Assembly: GCA_945875085.1 (NCBI GenBank)
Contig: CAMCJU010000004.1
Span: 1 to 17,206 of the forward strand
DNA: 17,206 nucleotides
Origin: Candidatus Phycorickettsia trachydisci
GTDB lineage: Bacteria; Pseudomonadota; Alphaproteobacteria; Rickettsiales; Rickettsiaceae
Direction of reading: 5' to 3'
A program made the translations under genes and the position numbers. Numbering within the stretch: the stretch's first letter is position 1; each line of letters starts with the position of its first letter. The notes below the pieces were generated by a model that was not told the origin of the DNA, did not search any database, and saw nothing but the letters and a program-made list of their open reading frames with translations. Of this stretch, positions 6,891 to 14,113 are shown one piece after another.

Positions 6891-9755
6891 TTATTTTTGC
6901 TTCTTCAAATGACGCTTTAGGTATTCTCCGGTAAGACTCTGACTACATTTTATCACATCTTCAGGAGTTCCTGTTACTACTATCCTACCTCCTAAATCTC
7001 CACCCTCTGGACCGACATCGATTATATAATCTGCCGTTTTAATTACATCCATATTATGCTCAATAACCAATGCTGTATTGCCCATATCAACGAGTTGATG
7101 CAGTACATCTAGCAATTTACTAACATCTTCAAAATGCAAGCCGGTCGTTGGCTCATCTAAAATATATAAAGTTTTACCTGTTGAGCGCTTAGAAAGCTCT
7201 TTTGCAAGCTTGATACGCTGCGCCTCACCGCCTGAAAGAGTTGTGGCGGATTGACCAATTTTAATATACCCCAAACCAACCTTACACATCGTTTTAAGTT
7301 TTTCAAAAATAGCCGGCACCTTTTCAAAAAAATACATAGCATCCTCTGAAGTCATCTCCAAAACATCTGAAATTGATTTATCCTTATATTTGATTTCCAA
7401 AGTTTCCCTATTGTACCTGCGCCCCTGGCATATATCGCACTTAACATAAACGTCTGGTAAAAAATGCATTTCAATTTTGATCAGACCATCACCTTGACAA
7501 GCCTCACAACGCCCACCTTTAACATTAAATGAAAAGCGACTTACTTTATATCCCCGTGCCTTTGAATCGGGAAGTTCGGCAAACCAATCTCTAATGCAGT
7601 TAAACAAACCTGTGTAAGTTGCAGGATTAGATCTGGGAGTTCTTCCAATAGGCGACTGATCTATATCGATGATTTTATCTATATACTCAAGACCTGTGAT
7701 CCTTTCAAACGCTCCAGGAGTAACTTTCGATGATGCCTCAATATGTTTTATGGCAGCTTGATAAAGAGTTTGAATAATCAGACTCGACTTACCCCCACCG
7801 GAAACACCTGTTACTACCGTAAAAGTCCCTAGCGGCAAACGAATATCAACATTTTGCAAGTTATTTGCACAGGCTCCTATTAGCTCTATATGCCTCAAAT
7901 TGCCGCTACGTCTATTTTGCGGTATAGGTATTGATCTTTTGCCGCTTAAGTAAAGTCCAGTAATGCTATTTGGGTCGTTAAGTATATGTCCAACTGAGCC
8001 CTGCGAGATGATAAGACCGCCATGAATACCAGCGCCAGGACCCATATCAATAACATAATCCGCGCTCAAGATAGTCTCATCATCATGCTCTACTACAATT
8101 ACCGTATTACCAAGATCTCGCAAATTCTTCAGCGTATTGATCAATCTGGTATTATCTCTTTGATGAAGCCCAATGGAAGGCTCATCCAGCACATACAAAA
8201 CACCAGTTAATCCAGAGCCAATCTGAGATGCCAATCTAATTCTCTGACTCTCACCCCCAGAAAGAGTCGCAGATTCTCTTGATAAGCGCAAATAATCCAG
8301 ACCCAAATTAATCAAAAACCTCAGCCTTTCCTTAATCTCTCTAATTACTCTTTCTGCAATACTTTGGTGCTTCTGACTTAATTTATCCATCAAGGTATCA
8401 GCCCACTCAAATGTATCGCGTATGCTTAATTGACACACCTGACCAATGTGTTTATCTTGTATCTTTACCGACAGCGAAGATTGCTTCAAGCGATATCCAT
8501 GACAAGCGTTACAACTACTTTCTGCCATATACTGCTCTAATTCAGACTTAAGGGCGTCTGAAGCTGCATTAGCAAACTTTTCCTCTAAACTTTTAACAAT
8601 GCCGCCAAAACGACTTTGAATTACCTGGGTTTTCAGATCATCTGAATTAACAAAAGGTACCTCTTCAAGGCCAGAGCCTTCAATGATCAACTGCTTAATA
8701 TCATGGCTAAGAGCAGAAAAAGGCTCATCCAAACTAAAATTATAGTGCTTAGCCAAAGAAACTAAAATTTGCCTTACGGCCTTATTCTTTATATCCCAAG
8801 GTTTAATTGCGCCAGCATTAATGCTCAAAGTTTTATCTGGAATAATCATATCTGGATGAAATATCTTTTTTTTGCCTAAGCCCTCGCACTTAGGGCAAGC
8901 CCCAAATGGACTATTGAAAGAAAAGATCCTTGGCTCTATCTCCTCTAATTGAAAACCAGAAACTGGACAAGCGTAGCTGGATGAAAAACTAATGCGCTCT
9001 CCAACCTTGTAGTCATGGGTATCTTGATCATCTGGCAGAGAGATTATCTCAACATAAATTATTCCACCTCCAATTTTCATTGCCTGCTCAACGCTTTCAG
9101 CTACGCGATTACCCAAATTATCAGATATCACTAATCGATCTACAATTATTTCGATATTATGCTTTTTGTTTTTATCAACCCTGGGATTATTGTCCAAACT
9201 TATTATGTTTCCATCGATAATGATCCTTTCAAAACCCTGCTTTTTATATTGCAAAATCTCCCTACGAAATTCCCCCTTTTCACCTCTGGCAACAGGTCCA
9301 AGGATATATATCCTAAACCCCTTAGGTATAGCAAGTATAGCATCAACCACCTCGCTAACAGTTTGAGTGGATATAGGCTTGCCGGTCACTGGAGAGTAAG
9401 GCACGCCTATTCTGGCAAAAAGCAGCCTTAAATAATCATATATCTCCGTTATAGTACCCACGGTTGATCTGGGGTTTTTAGAAGTGGTCTTTTGATCAAT
9501 TGCAATTGCCGGGGCAAGACCGCTTATAGATACTACGTCAGGCTTGTTTTGCATCTCCAAAAACTGCCTAGCGTATGCCGACAAACTTTCAACGTAACGT
9601 CTCTGCCCTTCGGCGTATATAGTATCAAATGCTAAGGAAGACTTACCAGAACCACTAAGACCGGTAATTACAACTAGCTTGTATTTAGGGATCTTAATAC
9701 TTATGTTTTTTAAGTTATGCTCCTTAGCTCCTGTAACTTCAATGTAATCTTGCAT
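6891..9755 (-). CDS. uvrA: Excinuclease ABC subunit A (UvrA)
   Basis: This is the damage-recognition ATPase of nucleotide excision repair. It forms a dimer that loads UvrB at lesions. The 954 residues are full length. The first ABC half has Walker A GLSGSGKSS (32-40), signature LSGGESQRIRLA and Walker B VLYVLDEPSIGLHQRD. The second half has GVSGGGKSS, LSGGEAQRIKLA and LYILDEPTTGLHFED. Zinc modules are visible at 263-290 (CPVS...CPKC), CNACHGYRL, and CEACQGDG with CDICQGRRYN. One cysteine of the first module is replaced by serine (S266), which I believe is common in alphaproteobacteria. A GAGG ribosome binding site (bases 9767-9770, minus sense) precedes the ATG by about 10 nt. The gene is divergent from ssb across a 95-bp gap. 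I saw no obvious LexA box there. Confidence 0.98.
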   Translation of the reverse strand: MQDYIEVTGAKEHNLKNISIKIPKYKLVVITGLSGSGKSSLAFDTIYAEGQRRYVESLSAYARQFLEMQNKPDVVSISGLAPAIAIDQKTTSKNPRSTVGTITEIYDYLRLLFARIGVPYSPVTGKPISTQTVSEVVDAILAIPKGFRIYILGPVARGEKGEFRREILQYKKQGFERIIIDGNIISLDNNPRVDKNKKHNIEIIVDRLVISDNLGNRVAESVEQAMKIGGGIIYVEIISLPDDQDTHDYKVGERISFSSSYACPVSGFQLEEIEPRIFSFNSPFGACPKCEGLGKKKIFHPDMIIPDKTLSINAGAIKPWDIKNKAVRQILVSLAKHYNFSLDEPFSALSHDIKQLIIEGSGLEEVPFVNSDDLKTQVIQSRFGGIVKSLEEKFANAASDALKSELEQYMAESSCNACHGYRLKQSSLSVKIQDKHIGQVCQLSIRDTFEWADTLMDKLSQKHQSIAERVIREIKERLRFLINLGLDYLRLSRESATLSGGESQRIRLASQIGSGLTGVLYVLDEPSIGLHQRDNTRLINTLKNLRDLGNTVIVVEHDDETILSADYVIDMGPGAGIHGGLIISQGSVGHILNDPNSITGLYLSGKRSIPIPQNRRSGNLRHIELIGACANNLQNVDIRLPLGTFTVVTGVSGGGKSSLIIQTLYQAAIKHIEASSKVTPGAFERITGLEYIDKIIDIDQSPIGRTPRSNPATYTGLFNCIRDWFAELPDSKARGYKVSRFSFNVKGGRCEACQGDGLIKIEMHFLPDVYVKCDICQGRRYNRETLEIKYKDKSISDVLEMTSEDAMYFFEKVPAIFEKLKTMCKVGLGYIKIGQSATTLSGGEAQRIKLAKELSKRSTGKTLYILDEPTTGLHFEDVSKLLDVLHQLVDMGNTALVIEHNMDVIKTADYIIDVGPEGGDLGGRIVVTGTPEDVIKCSQSLTGEYLKRHLKKQK

Positions 9756-9850
9756 AAAAATAGCGCCTCAAGAAATAAAAAAACTTGTAGAATTATATGT
9801 TTTTTTAGTTTATGATTGCAAGATATATATGTTTTTCAGGTTAAGAAAAT

Positions 9851-10270
9851 ATGGCAACAGGATTGAATCTTGCAACTTTAATTGGCAATGTAGGGCGCGA
9901 ACCAGAAATTCGCTCTACTAAGGATGGCAAACAAATAGCTCAGTTTAGCTTAGCTACAACTGACAGCTGGAAAGATAGGACTTCAGGTGAAAAGCGCGAA
10001 AGAACTGAATGGCATCGCATTATAGTTTTTCACGAAGGTCTAGTTTCAGTAATTAAAAATTATGTGCACAAAGGCAGCAAGCTATATCTTCAAGGCAATT
10101 TACAGACAAGAAAATGGCTAGACGATAGCAGCGGCGTAGAAAAGTACATTACTGAAATTATTTTGCAAAATCAATCTGCAACATTAGTGCTACTAGATAA
10201 CAAAAGCTCCGAGCGATCTGGAGGCGATCATGAAACAGAAGTAATGGATTCAGACGAAATACCTTTTTGA
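9851..10270 (+). CDS. ssb: Single-stranded DNA-binding protein SSB
   Basis: SSB coats single-stranded DNA during replication, repair and recombination and recruits partners through its C-terminal tip. The N-terminal OB-fold is clear: LATLIGNVGREPEIRST, KQIAQFSLATTDSW, ERTEWHRIIVF, YVHKGSKLYLQGNLQTRKW. The acidic tail ends in DSDEIPF (133-139), the canonical partner-binding tip. At 139 residues it is slightly shorter than many SSBs because the flexible linker is short. It is divergent from uvrA; the intervening 95 bp are AT-rich with a possible -10 TATGAT at 9811-9816. Its stop is followed 25 bp later by the lipoprotein gene, so the two may share a transcript. Confidence 0.97.
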   Translation: MATGLNLATLIGNVGREPEIRSTKDGKQIAQFSLATTDSWKDRTSGEKRERTEWHRIIVFHEGLVSVIKNYVHKGSKLYLQGNLQTRKWLDDSSGVEKYITEIILQNQSATLVLLDNKSSERSGGDHETEVMDSDEIPF

Positions 10271-10295
10271 AAATATATTTTCGGACTTTTAAAAT

Positions 10296-11150
10296 TTGAA
10301 ACTATTAAAGATAATAATGCGCGTTTTTCTACCTATATTGCTATTAACAGCAATTATAACAGGATGTAATACATCAAGATTCAATGCAGGCAAAACAGCT
10401 GATCGCTTAGCACAAAAGCATGAATTTACTAAGAAGCTGGTTAAGGGCGGGGACTTTTGGTTCACAACTTATCAAAAGATTTCAGACCCTTCAGGGCCAA
10501 AAGTAATATACATAGAGGGGGATGGTAAAATCATGGCAAATAGATATGCCATATCCGATAACCCTACCCCAACTAAGCCAATGCTTATTAGCTTAGCTTT
10601 TGCTGACCCTAGGCCTAACGTAGTATACCTTGCTAGACCTTGTCAATACACCCCTATGGAAGTAAATAGTCAGTGCAATAACACATATTGGACAAATAAA
10701 CGCTACTCTGAGGATAGTATAGAGGCCATAAATCAGGCAATTAATAAAATATCTAGCAACGACAAATTTGAATTAGTTGGATACTCGGGAGGTGGAGGAG
10801 TTGCGGTGTTAATAGCAGCAAGAAACAAAAATACCAGCTCTGTCTTAACTATAGCGGCAAATCTTGACATTGATGACTTTATCAAATATCACAATGCTGC
10901 TCCGATGGTCAGTTCATTAAATCCAATAGATTATGCAAGTGCAGTAAAAAACGTCCCTCAGCTTCATTTTTCTGGCGGCAAAGACAAAATAGTTCCGGCA
11001 TTTATTGGAGAAAAATTTACTGCAAGAATTACTACGGGTTGCGCGAGACACGAGATTATACCTGAGGTTGAACATGACAAATATTGGCAAAAATACTGGG
11101 ATTACATCCTAAACTCCAGCATTACTTGCTCGGCTAAAAATCTAGAATAG
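10296..11150 (+). CDS. Putative lipoprotein with alpha/beta-hydrolase fold
   Basis: The N-terminus has a short basic region, a hydrophobic stretch (FLPILLLTAI) and a lipobox-like ITGC with Cys24, so it is probably an exported lipoprotein. The mature part looks like an alpha/beta hydrolase. There is a nucleophile elbow GYSGGG (Ser164), a likely acid in GGKDKIVP (Asp230) and a likely catalytic histidine in PEVEHDKYW (His260), in the right order and spacing. The substrate is unknown; esterase or lipase-like activity is inferred from the triad only. The longest frame begins with TTG at 10296. An in-frame ATG at 10317 (codon 8) would still leave a signal peptide and may be the true start. The gene follows ssb by 25 bp. 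Confidence 0.75.
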   Translation: MKLLKIIMRVFLPILLLTAIITGCNTSRFNAGKTADRLAQKHEFTKKLVKGGDFWFTTYQKISDPSGPKVIYIEGDGKIMANRYAISDNPTPTKPMLISLAFADPRPNVVYLARPCQYTPMEVNSQCNNTYWTNKRYSEDSIEAINQAINKISSNDKFELVGYSGGGGVAVLIAARNKNTSSVLTIAANLDIDDFIKYHNAAPMVSSLNPIDYASAVKNVPQLHFSGGKDKIVPAFIGEKFTARITTGCARHEIIPEVEHDKYWQKYWDYILNSSITCSAKNLE

Positions 11151-11171
11151 TCATCTTAGATAAGTGTGACT
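11149..11171 (+). terminator. Possible terminator hairpin after the lipoprotein gene
   Basis: AGTCA and CTTA pair with TAAG and TGACT around a tiny loop, overlapping the TAG stop codon. There is no T-tract after it, so it may be only a stem-loop that protects the mRNA end. Confidence 0.3.
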
Positions 11172-11302
11172 AATATATCGCACTGACTTGTGATCCTTAG
11201 CAGAACTTATAGGCACTAGTTTGGCGGAGTAATTTGAGGGAGTAATTTTTCAAGAGCGATGCTAGCGACATCTTTTTCTTCCAAAATATAATCCTGAAAA
11301 AT

Positions 11303-11337
11303 AATAATCGTTAAAATAATCGTTAAGTTTAACTTAA
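11303..11337. repeat. Tandem 12-mer followed by a 15-bp palindrome upstream of tRNA-Ser
   Basis: AATAATCGTTAA occurs twice back to back (11303-11314 and 11315-11326). The second copy runs into the perfect inverted repeat TTAAGTT-T-AACTTAA (11323-11337). The cluster sits about 20 bp upstream of the putative tRNA promoter and could be a protein-binding site. The rest of the 11151-11413 gap shows no gene. Confidence 0.5.
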
Positions 11338-11362
11338 AAACAACTATAAAAGCAGTTGACTA

Positions 11363-11390
11363 TTGCTAGATTTTTAGTTTAATATATAAT
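11363..11390 (+). promoter_or_regulatory. Likely tRNA-Ser promoter
   Basis: TTGCTA (11363-11368) and TATAAT (11385-11390) are separated by 16 bp, a good sigma-70-type match. An alternative pair is TTGACT (11356-11361) with TTTAAT (11378-11383), also 16 bp apart. Transcription would begin roughly 15-20 bp before the tRNA. Confidence 0.5.
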
Positions 11391-11413
11391 CTACCTGCTA
11401 AAGATAAGCAATT

Positions 11414-11505
11414 GGAGAGGTGGCCGAGTGGCTGAAGGCGGCAGTTTGCTAAATTGTTATACGGGGTAACTCGTATCAGGGGTTCGAATCCCCTCCTCTC
11501 CGCCA
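11414..11505 (+). tRNA. tRNA-Ser (anticodon GCU)
   Basis: A complete class II tRNA with encoded CCA. The acceptor stem GGAGAGG (11414-11420) pairs with CCTCTCC (11495-11501), followed by discriminator G and CCA (11503-11505). The D-arm contains GGCCGAGTGG. The anticodon loop TTGCTAA places GCT at 11448-11450, reading AGC/AGU serine codons. A long variable arm, ATACG...CGTAT (11459-11476), is typical of tRNA-Ser. The T-arm is AGGGG-TTCGAAT-CCCCT (11478-11494). It lies at the boundary between conserved genes and an accessory-looking region, a common arrangement for integration sites. Confidence 0.97.
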
Positions 11506-11516
11506 GATTTTTTAAA

Positions 11517-11539
11517 GAGAACTTTTCTCACGTCTTTTT
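11517..11539 (+). terminator. Possible weak terminator after tRNA-Ser
   Basis: GAGAA (11517-11521) pairs with TTCTC (11525-11529) over a 3-nt loop, followed within a few bases by TTTTT (11535-11539). A separate T6 run directly follows the tRNA CCA. The stem is only 5 bp. Confidence 0.35.
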
Positions 11540-11838
11540 GGGTTAGTCTTAGTAACCCTCAGAACCCCAGCAATTGTGGGCTTTCCAAGGTTTTCGTCTA
11601 GCATTAGACCCGTACTTCACTTTCTCCAATTTTGCCATTTCACCCCCAAAATCTCCCTTTTTGCCCTCTCTATCTCCGATACATGCGAACACTCCGGTCG
11701 GAAGTACGCATGTCCTCAAACCCTCTATTTACCTGGGTTTTGGAGAATCAGCCTTTTTGCGCCCTTCATTTTTTAGAGAACGAAAACCGGAGTAGCAATC
11801 GGGATTCGAAATGGAGAAACCATTTGACTTCACGATAA
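11540..11838. other. GC-richer, heavily structured block without a convincing gene
   Basis: This stretch is visibly richer in GC than the surrounding sequence and packed with inverted repeats. Local hairpins are GGGTTA/TAACCC (11540-11558), CCCA/TGGG (11566-11580), GTCTA/TAGAC (11596-11609) and CATGCG/CGCATG (11682-11712). Long-range pairs are GGTTTTCGT (11589-11597) with ACGAAAACC (11780-11788), and CCAAAATCT (11646-11654) with GGGTTTTGG (11735-11743, two G-U pairs on the plus strand). These two helices nest around the 11682-11712 hairpin. TTTCTCCA (11621-11628) can alternatively pair with TGGAGAAA (11812-11819). All three plus frames stay open for about 200 bp, which reflects composition, not coding. 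It could be a structured RNA, a MITE-like repeat or an island end. I recognise no known RNA family. Confidence 0.5.
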
Positions 11839-11908
11839 TAACAGGATAATTTAAGGATAAATAAGTTTATATATCCTCATTTCAGGATGTTATAGTTATA
11901 TCTATCCT
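11824..11908 (+). promoter_or_regulatory. Putative promoter and AGGATA/TATCCT operator array of the alaX operon
   Basis: TTGACT (11824-11829) is 17 bp from TAATTT (11847-11852), a plausible promoter. Overlapping and following it are AGGATA at 11843-11848 and 11854-11859 (11-bp period, one helical turn), TATCCT at 11872-11877 and 11903-11908, and AGGAT at 11884-11888. The inverted copies could be a regulator-binding array or an mRNA leader hairpin. No ribosome binding site of note is seen before the ATG at 11961. Confidence 0.4.
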
Positions 11909-11960
11909 TTGGTGTTTCAATGATAATACTGATATGTAACAACAAATTAATGGTAAATAT

Positions 11961-12668
11961 ATGACTAAAAAACTATACCTCCAAGATACATATCAGTTTG
12001 ATTTTGAAAGCTTGATTCAAGAAGTAGGCAAAGATGAGAAAGGCATTTTTATTATCCTTGATCAAACGGCATTTTATCCGCAAGGAGGTGGTCAACCTTC
12101 AGATCATGGCGTTATCAGAAACGATCATTTCGAAGCTAATGTCATCCACATTGCACAGCATGGCGATCAAATAAGACATTATATAGAACCTATAGCGACT
12201 GAAACATTGGTAGCACAAAAAGTGTATGGCGTTGTGGACCAAAAAAGAAGGTTAATAAATGCTCGTTACCATACTGCAGGTCATTTGCTCAGTAATATCG
12301 TAGAAATACTGAATCCAAAACTAAAAGCAATAAAAGGTCATTCCTTTCCTGGCGAAGCTTATGTTGAATTTCAAGGAAACGAAGCAATAGATGTGGGAGT
12401 TCTACAGAATGCAATAAATGAAGCAATTGCAGAAAATGATAGAACTATCGTTTTTGAGATTGACCCATTAGGCTTTGAAAAGCAATTTTATAAGCTACCC
12501 TATAGTATCCCTGATAATAAGAATTTTCGTGTTATGCAAATAGGCGATATGCCACCAGTACCTTGTGGTGGTACACATCTATCTTCCATCGGTAAGATAG
12601 GGCTTATGAGGATTAATAAGATCAAAAACAAAAACGGCATTTTGCGCATTTCTTATGAGGTGACATGA
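11961..12668 (+). CDS. alaX: AlaX-type alanyl-tRNA trans-editing protein
   Basis: A free-standing relative of the alanyl-tRNA synthetase editing domain. Such proteins hydrolyse mischarged Ser-tRNA(Ala), and some family members act on other mischarged tRNAs. The zinc ligands are intact: HTAGH (His104, His108) and CGGTH (Cys202, His206). The FYPQGGGQPSDHG motif (39-50) marks the AlaX-M-like form, which keeps part of the glycine-rich N-terminal region. At 235 residues the length is right for that form. It is the first gene of a six-gene overlapping unit, and its TGA overlaps the next ATG by 4 bp. The serine link with the adjacent tRNA-Ser gene is probably coincidental. Catalytic identity is firm; the exact tRNA substrate is inference. 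Confidence 0.92.
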   Translation: MTKKLYLQDTYQFDFESLIQEVGKDEKGIFIILDQTAFYPQGGGQPSDHGVIRNDHFEANVIHIAQHGDQIRHYIEPIATETLVAQKVYGVVDQKRRLINARYHTAGHLLSNIVEILNPKLKAIKGHSFPGEAYVEFQGNEAIDVGVLQNAINEAIAENDRTIVFEIDPLGFEKQFYKLPYSIPDNKNFRVMQIGDMPPVPCGGTHLSSIGKIGLMRINKIKNKNGILRISYEVT

Positions 12669-13255
12669 AGTTTATATCGTTGATTGATACTAATAATCAA
12701 AACATTGTCACGATTGATGCCGATAGTTTTGTATTGCGCATTGAAATTGATGGCATTCCTAGAGAGTCAAGGATTAAGCCATTCATGGCCTCTATCTTAT
12801 ATGAGCTGTTTAAAGGTCATCCGAATCCACTTCCTTACGATAAGATCATAGAAATTTTAAAAGAGTATGGTCTTATCATTTTAGATTTGACCCGCATGCA
12901 TCGTAAACTCTCAGAAATCAGACAGATTATTCAAAAATTGCATCCCAGTTTAGGGGAGCTTGTTCTGAATACTAGAGGTGTCGGCTATACCTTACCTCTG
13001 CGATTCAAAAACTTACATCAGTTGGGAAACCAACCGGATAATACAAAATTTGCAAACTCAAAGATTACAAAGGCTGTACAAACCTTGGAGGCCTTAATAA
13101 GTGATTCAATTGCTATGACATCAGAAAATAAAGTAATAAAGCACGCGGCAGGGTATGTAATCAACCGTGATCCTGTTCGTCATATACTCATAGAGAAGAT
13201 TGCTGCATTTAATGACTGTGAAAAAAACTATCTTAAAAGAAATACGTGCCCATGA
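12665..13255 (+). CDS. Orphan winged-helix DNA-binding protein (OmpR C-terminal type)
   Basis: A 196-residue protein. Residues about 35-112 resemble the winged helix of OmpR/PhoB regulators: ASILYELFKGHPNPLPYDKI, then LTRMHRKLSEIRQIIQKL as recognition helix, and LNTRGVGYTLPL as the wing hairpin. There is no receiver domain, so phosphorelay control is not expected. The first 30 residues look like a small beta domain. The C-terminal 80 residues are unrecognised. It starts in a 4-bp overlap with alaX behind a good GAGGTGA ribosome binding site. It may regulate its own operon, possibly through the AGGATA/TATCCT motifs upstream; that is inference. The 3' end overlaps the next small gene by about 44 bp in another frame. 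Confidence 0.7.
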   Translation: MKFISLIDTNNQNIVTIDADSFVLRIEIDGIPRESRIKPFMASILYELFKGHPNPLPYDKIIEILKEYGLIILDLTRMHRKLSEIRQIIQKLHPSLGELVLNTRGVGYTLPLRFKNLHQLGNQPDNTKFANSKITKAVQTLEALISDSIAMTSENKVIKHAAGYVINRDPVRHILIEKIAAFNDCEKNYLKRNTCP

Positions 13256-13436
13256 AGCAGATTTTACAGGTCTTCGTATCAGCTATTTTCTTGCAAAGCT
13301 TAAAACTTATGTAGGGCTTGCGCGTATTTCTGAATACCCTATATCCGAAGTGCAATGGCTTGATTGGTTCAAACAAGAAGTCTGGATGCTATTTGAGGAT
13401 CTTAAAAAACTGATTAGATTTGCGGAGAGTTTATGA
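13212..13436 (+). CDS. Small hypothetical protein (about 74 aa)
   Basis: I do not recognise a family. The translated product from the ATG at 13212 begins MTVKKTILKEIRAHEADF and is predicted mostly helical, Trp/Leu-rich (VQWLDWFKQEVWMLFEDL) and without signal peptide or membrane span. A longer frame starting with TTG at 13200 exists but places the start directly on the GAGAAGA that could serve as ribosome binding site, so ATG 13212 is preferred. It overlaps the end of the winged-helix gene by about 44 bp in the +1 frame, and its TGA overlaps the next ATG by 4 bp. The snug fit in the operon supports a real gene. It could also be the remnant of a domain once fused to the winged-helix protein and split by a frameshift. 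Confidence 0.6.
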   Translation: MTVKKTILKEIRAHEADFTGLRISYFLAKLKTYVGLARISEYPISEVQWLDWFKQEVWMLFEDLKKLIRFAESL

Positions 13437-14113
13437 AAAAAGATTTATCTATACAAAAAGGAAAATACCGTCATTACAAAGGTCATTTATATGAGGTAAC
13501 AGGTACGGCTCGTCATTCTGAAACCCTTGAAGATATGGTGATTTATAAAGCGCTTTACGGTGACTTCGGGATATGGGTGCGGCCTCTTAAAATGTTCCTG
13601 GAAGACATTGAAGTTAACGGCAAAATCCAAAAAAGGTTTGAGTTTCTAGAAGATAAATCATCAAAGAAAATCCATACTGATGCCTTAAAATCCGACTACA
13701 AACTTTTCGAAGCAACTTCAGATGAAGTAGAAATCCTAGAAGACAAACTTGATAAATTCAATCTAGAACAATTGTCTTTTGTAGGCGATATGGAGATTAA
13801 AAAGAATTATCTTATTAAGAACAAAACCGGAGATATTGTTGCAGGAATCAGGGGCTGTTTTTATCTAGAAGAATGCCTCTTTATAAGCATGCTTTTTATA
13901 GATGAAGACAAGAGAAAACAAGGTTTGGGAAGTATTTTACTGCAAACTATCGAGGAACAAGCAAGGTCAATGAAGATCAGGCTAATCCACCTCGATACCT
14001 TTGATTTCCAAGCTAAAGACTTTTATATCAAACATGGCTATGAGGTCTTTGGTGTTTTAGACGACTGCCCTAAAGGTCATAAGCGCTATTACATGAAGAA
14101 GGTTTTAGGATGA
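13433..14113 (+). CDS. DUF1653 domain fused to GNAT acetyltransferase
   Basis: The N-terminal 70 residues match DUF1653, a small domain of unknown function: KYRHYKGHLYEVTGTARHSE, then YKALYGDFGIWVRPLKMF and RFEFLE (about 10-72). After a charged linker, residues 115-226 form a GNAT N-acetyltransferase domain. It has a beta-strand pair with central LFISMLFIDEDKRKQGLGS (149-167), whose RKQGLGS is the acetyl-CoA pyrophosphate loop, followed by LIHLDTFDFQAKDFYIKHGYE. DUF1653 is usually a stand-alone protein, so the fusion is unusual and hints that DUF1653 presents or senses the acetylated substrate. Both ends overlap neighbours by 4 bp. The start is supported by GGAGAG upstream. The acceptor substrate is unknown. 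Confidence 0.85.
   Translation: MKKDLSIQKGKYRHYKGHLYEVTGTARHSETLEDMVIYKALYGDFGIWVRPLKMFLEDIEVNGKIQKRFEFLEDKSSKKIHTDALKSDYKLFEATSDEVEILEDKLDKFNLEQLSFVGDMEIKKNYLIKNKTGDIVAGIRGCFYLEECLFISMLFIDEDKRKQGLGSILLQTIEEQARSMKIRLIHLDTFDFQAKDFYIKHGYEVFGVLDDCPKGHKRYYMKKVLG

Noticed and set aside
8880..8970. UvrA first zinc module has Ser266 in place of a cysteine
   Set aside because: The CPVSGF form of this motif is, as far as I recall, usual in alphaproteobacterial UvrA, so it is a lineage feature and not a defect.
11414..11505. tRNA-Ser as a proven attachment site of a genomic island
   Set aside because: No integrase gene and no direct repeat of the tRNA 3' end is present in the window. Only the location and an inverted 10-mer hint at it.
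11801..11830. Start of a tmRNA gene, because GGGATTCGA resembles the tmRNA 5' end
   Set aside because: No tag-peptide reading frame, resume codon or matching acceptor piece follows within the available space.
11574..11838. Three overlapping plus-strand open frames of 66-73 residues in the block after the tRNA
   Set aside because: All three frames are open at once, which indicates stop-poor pyrimidine-rich composition. None has a good ribosome binding site or a recognisable product, and the hairpins argue for non-coding DNA.
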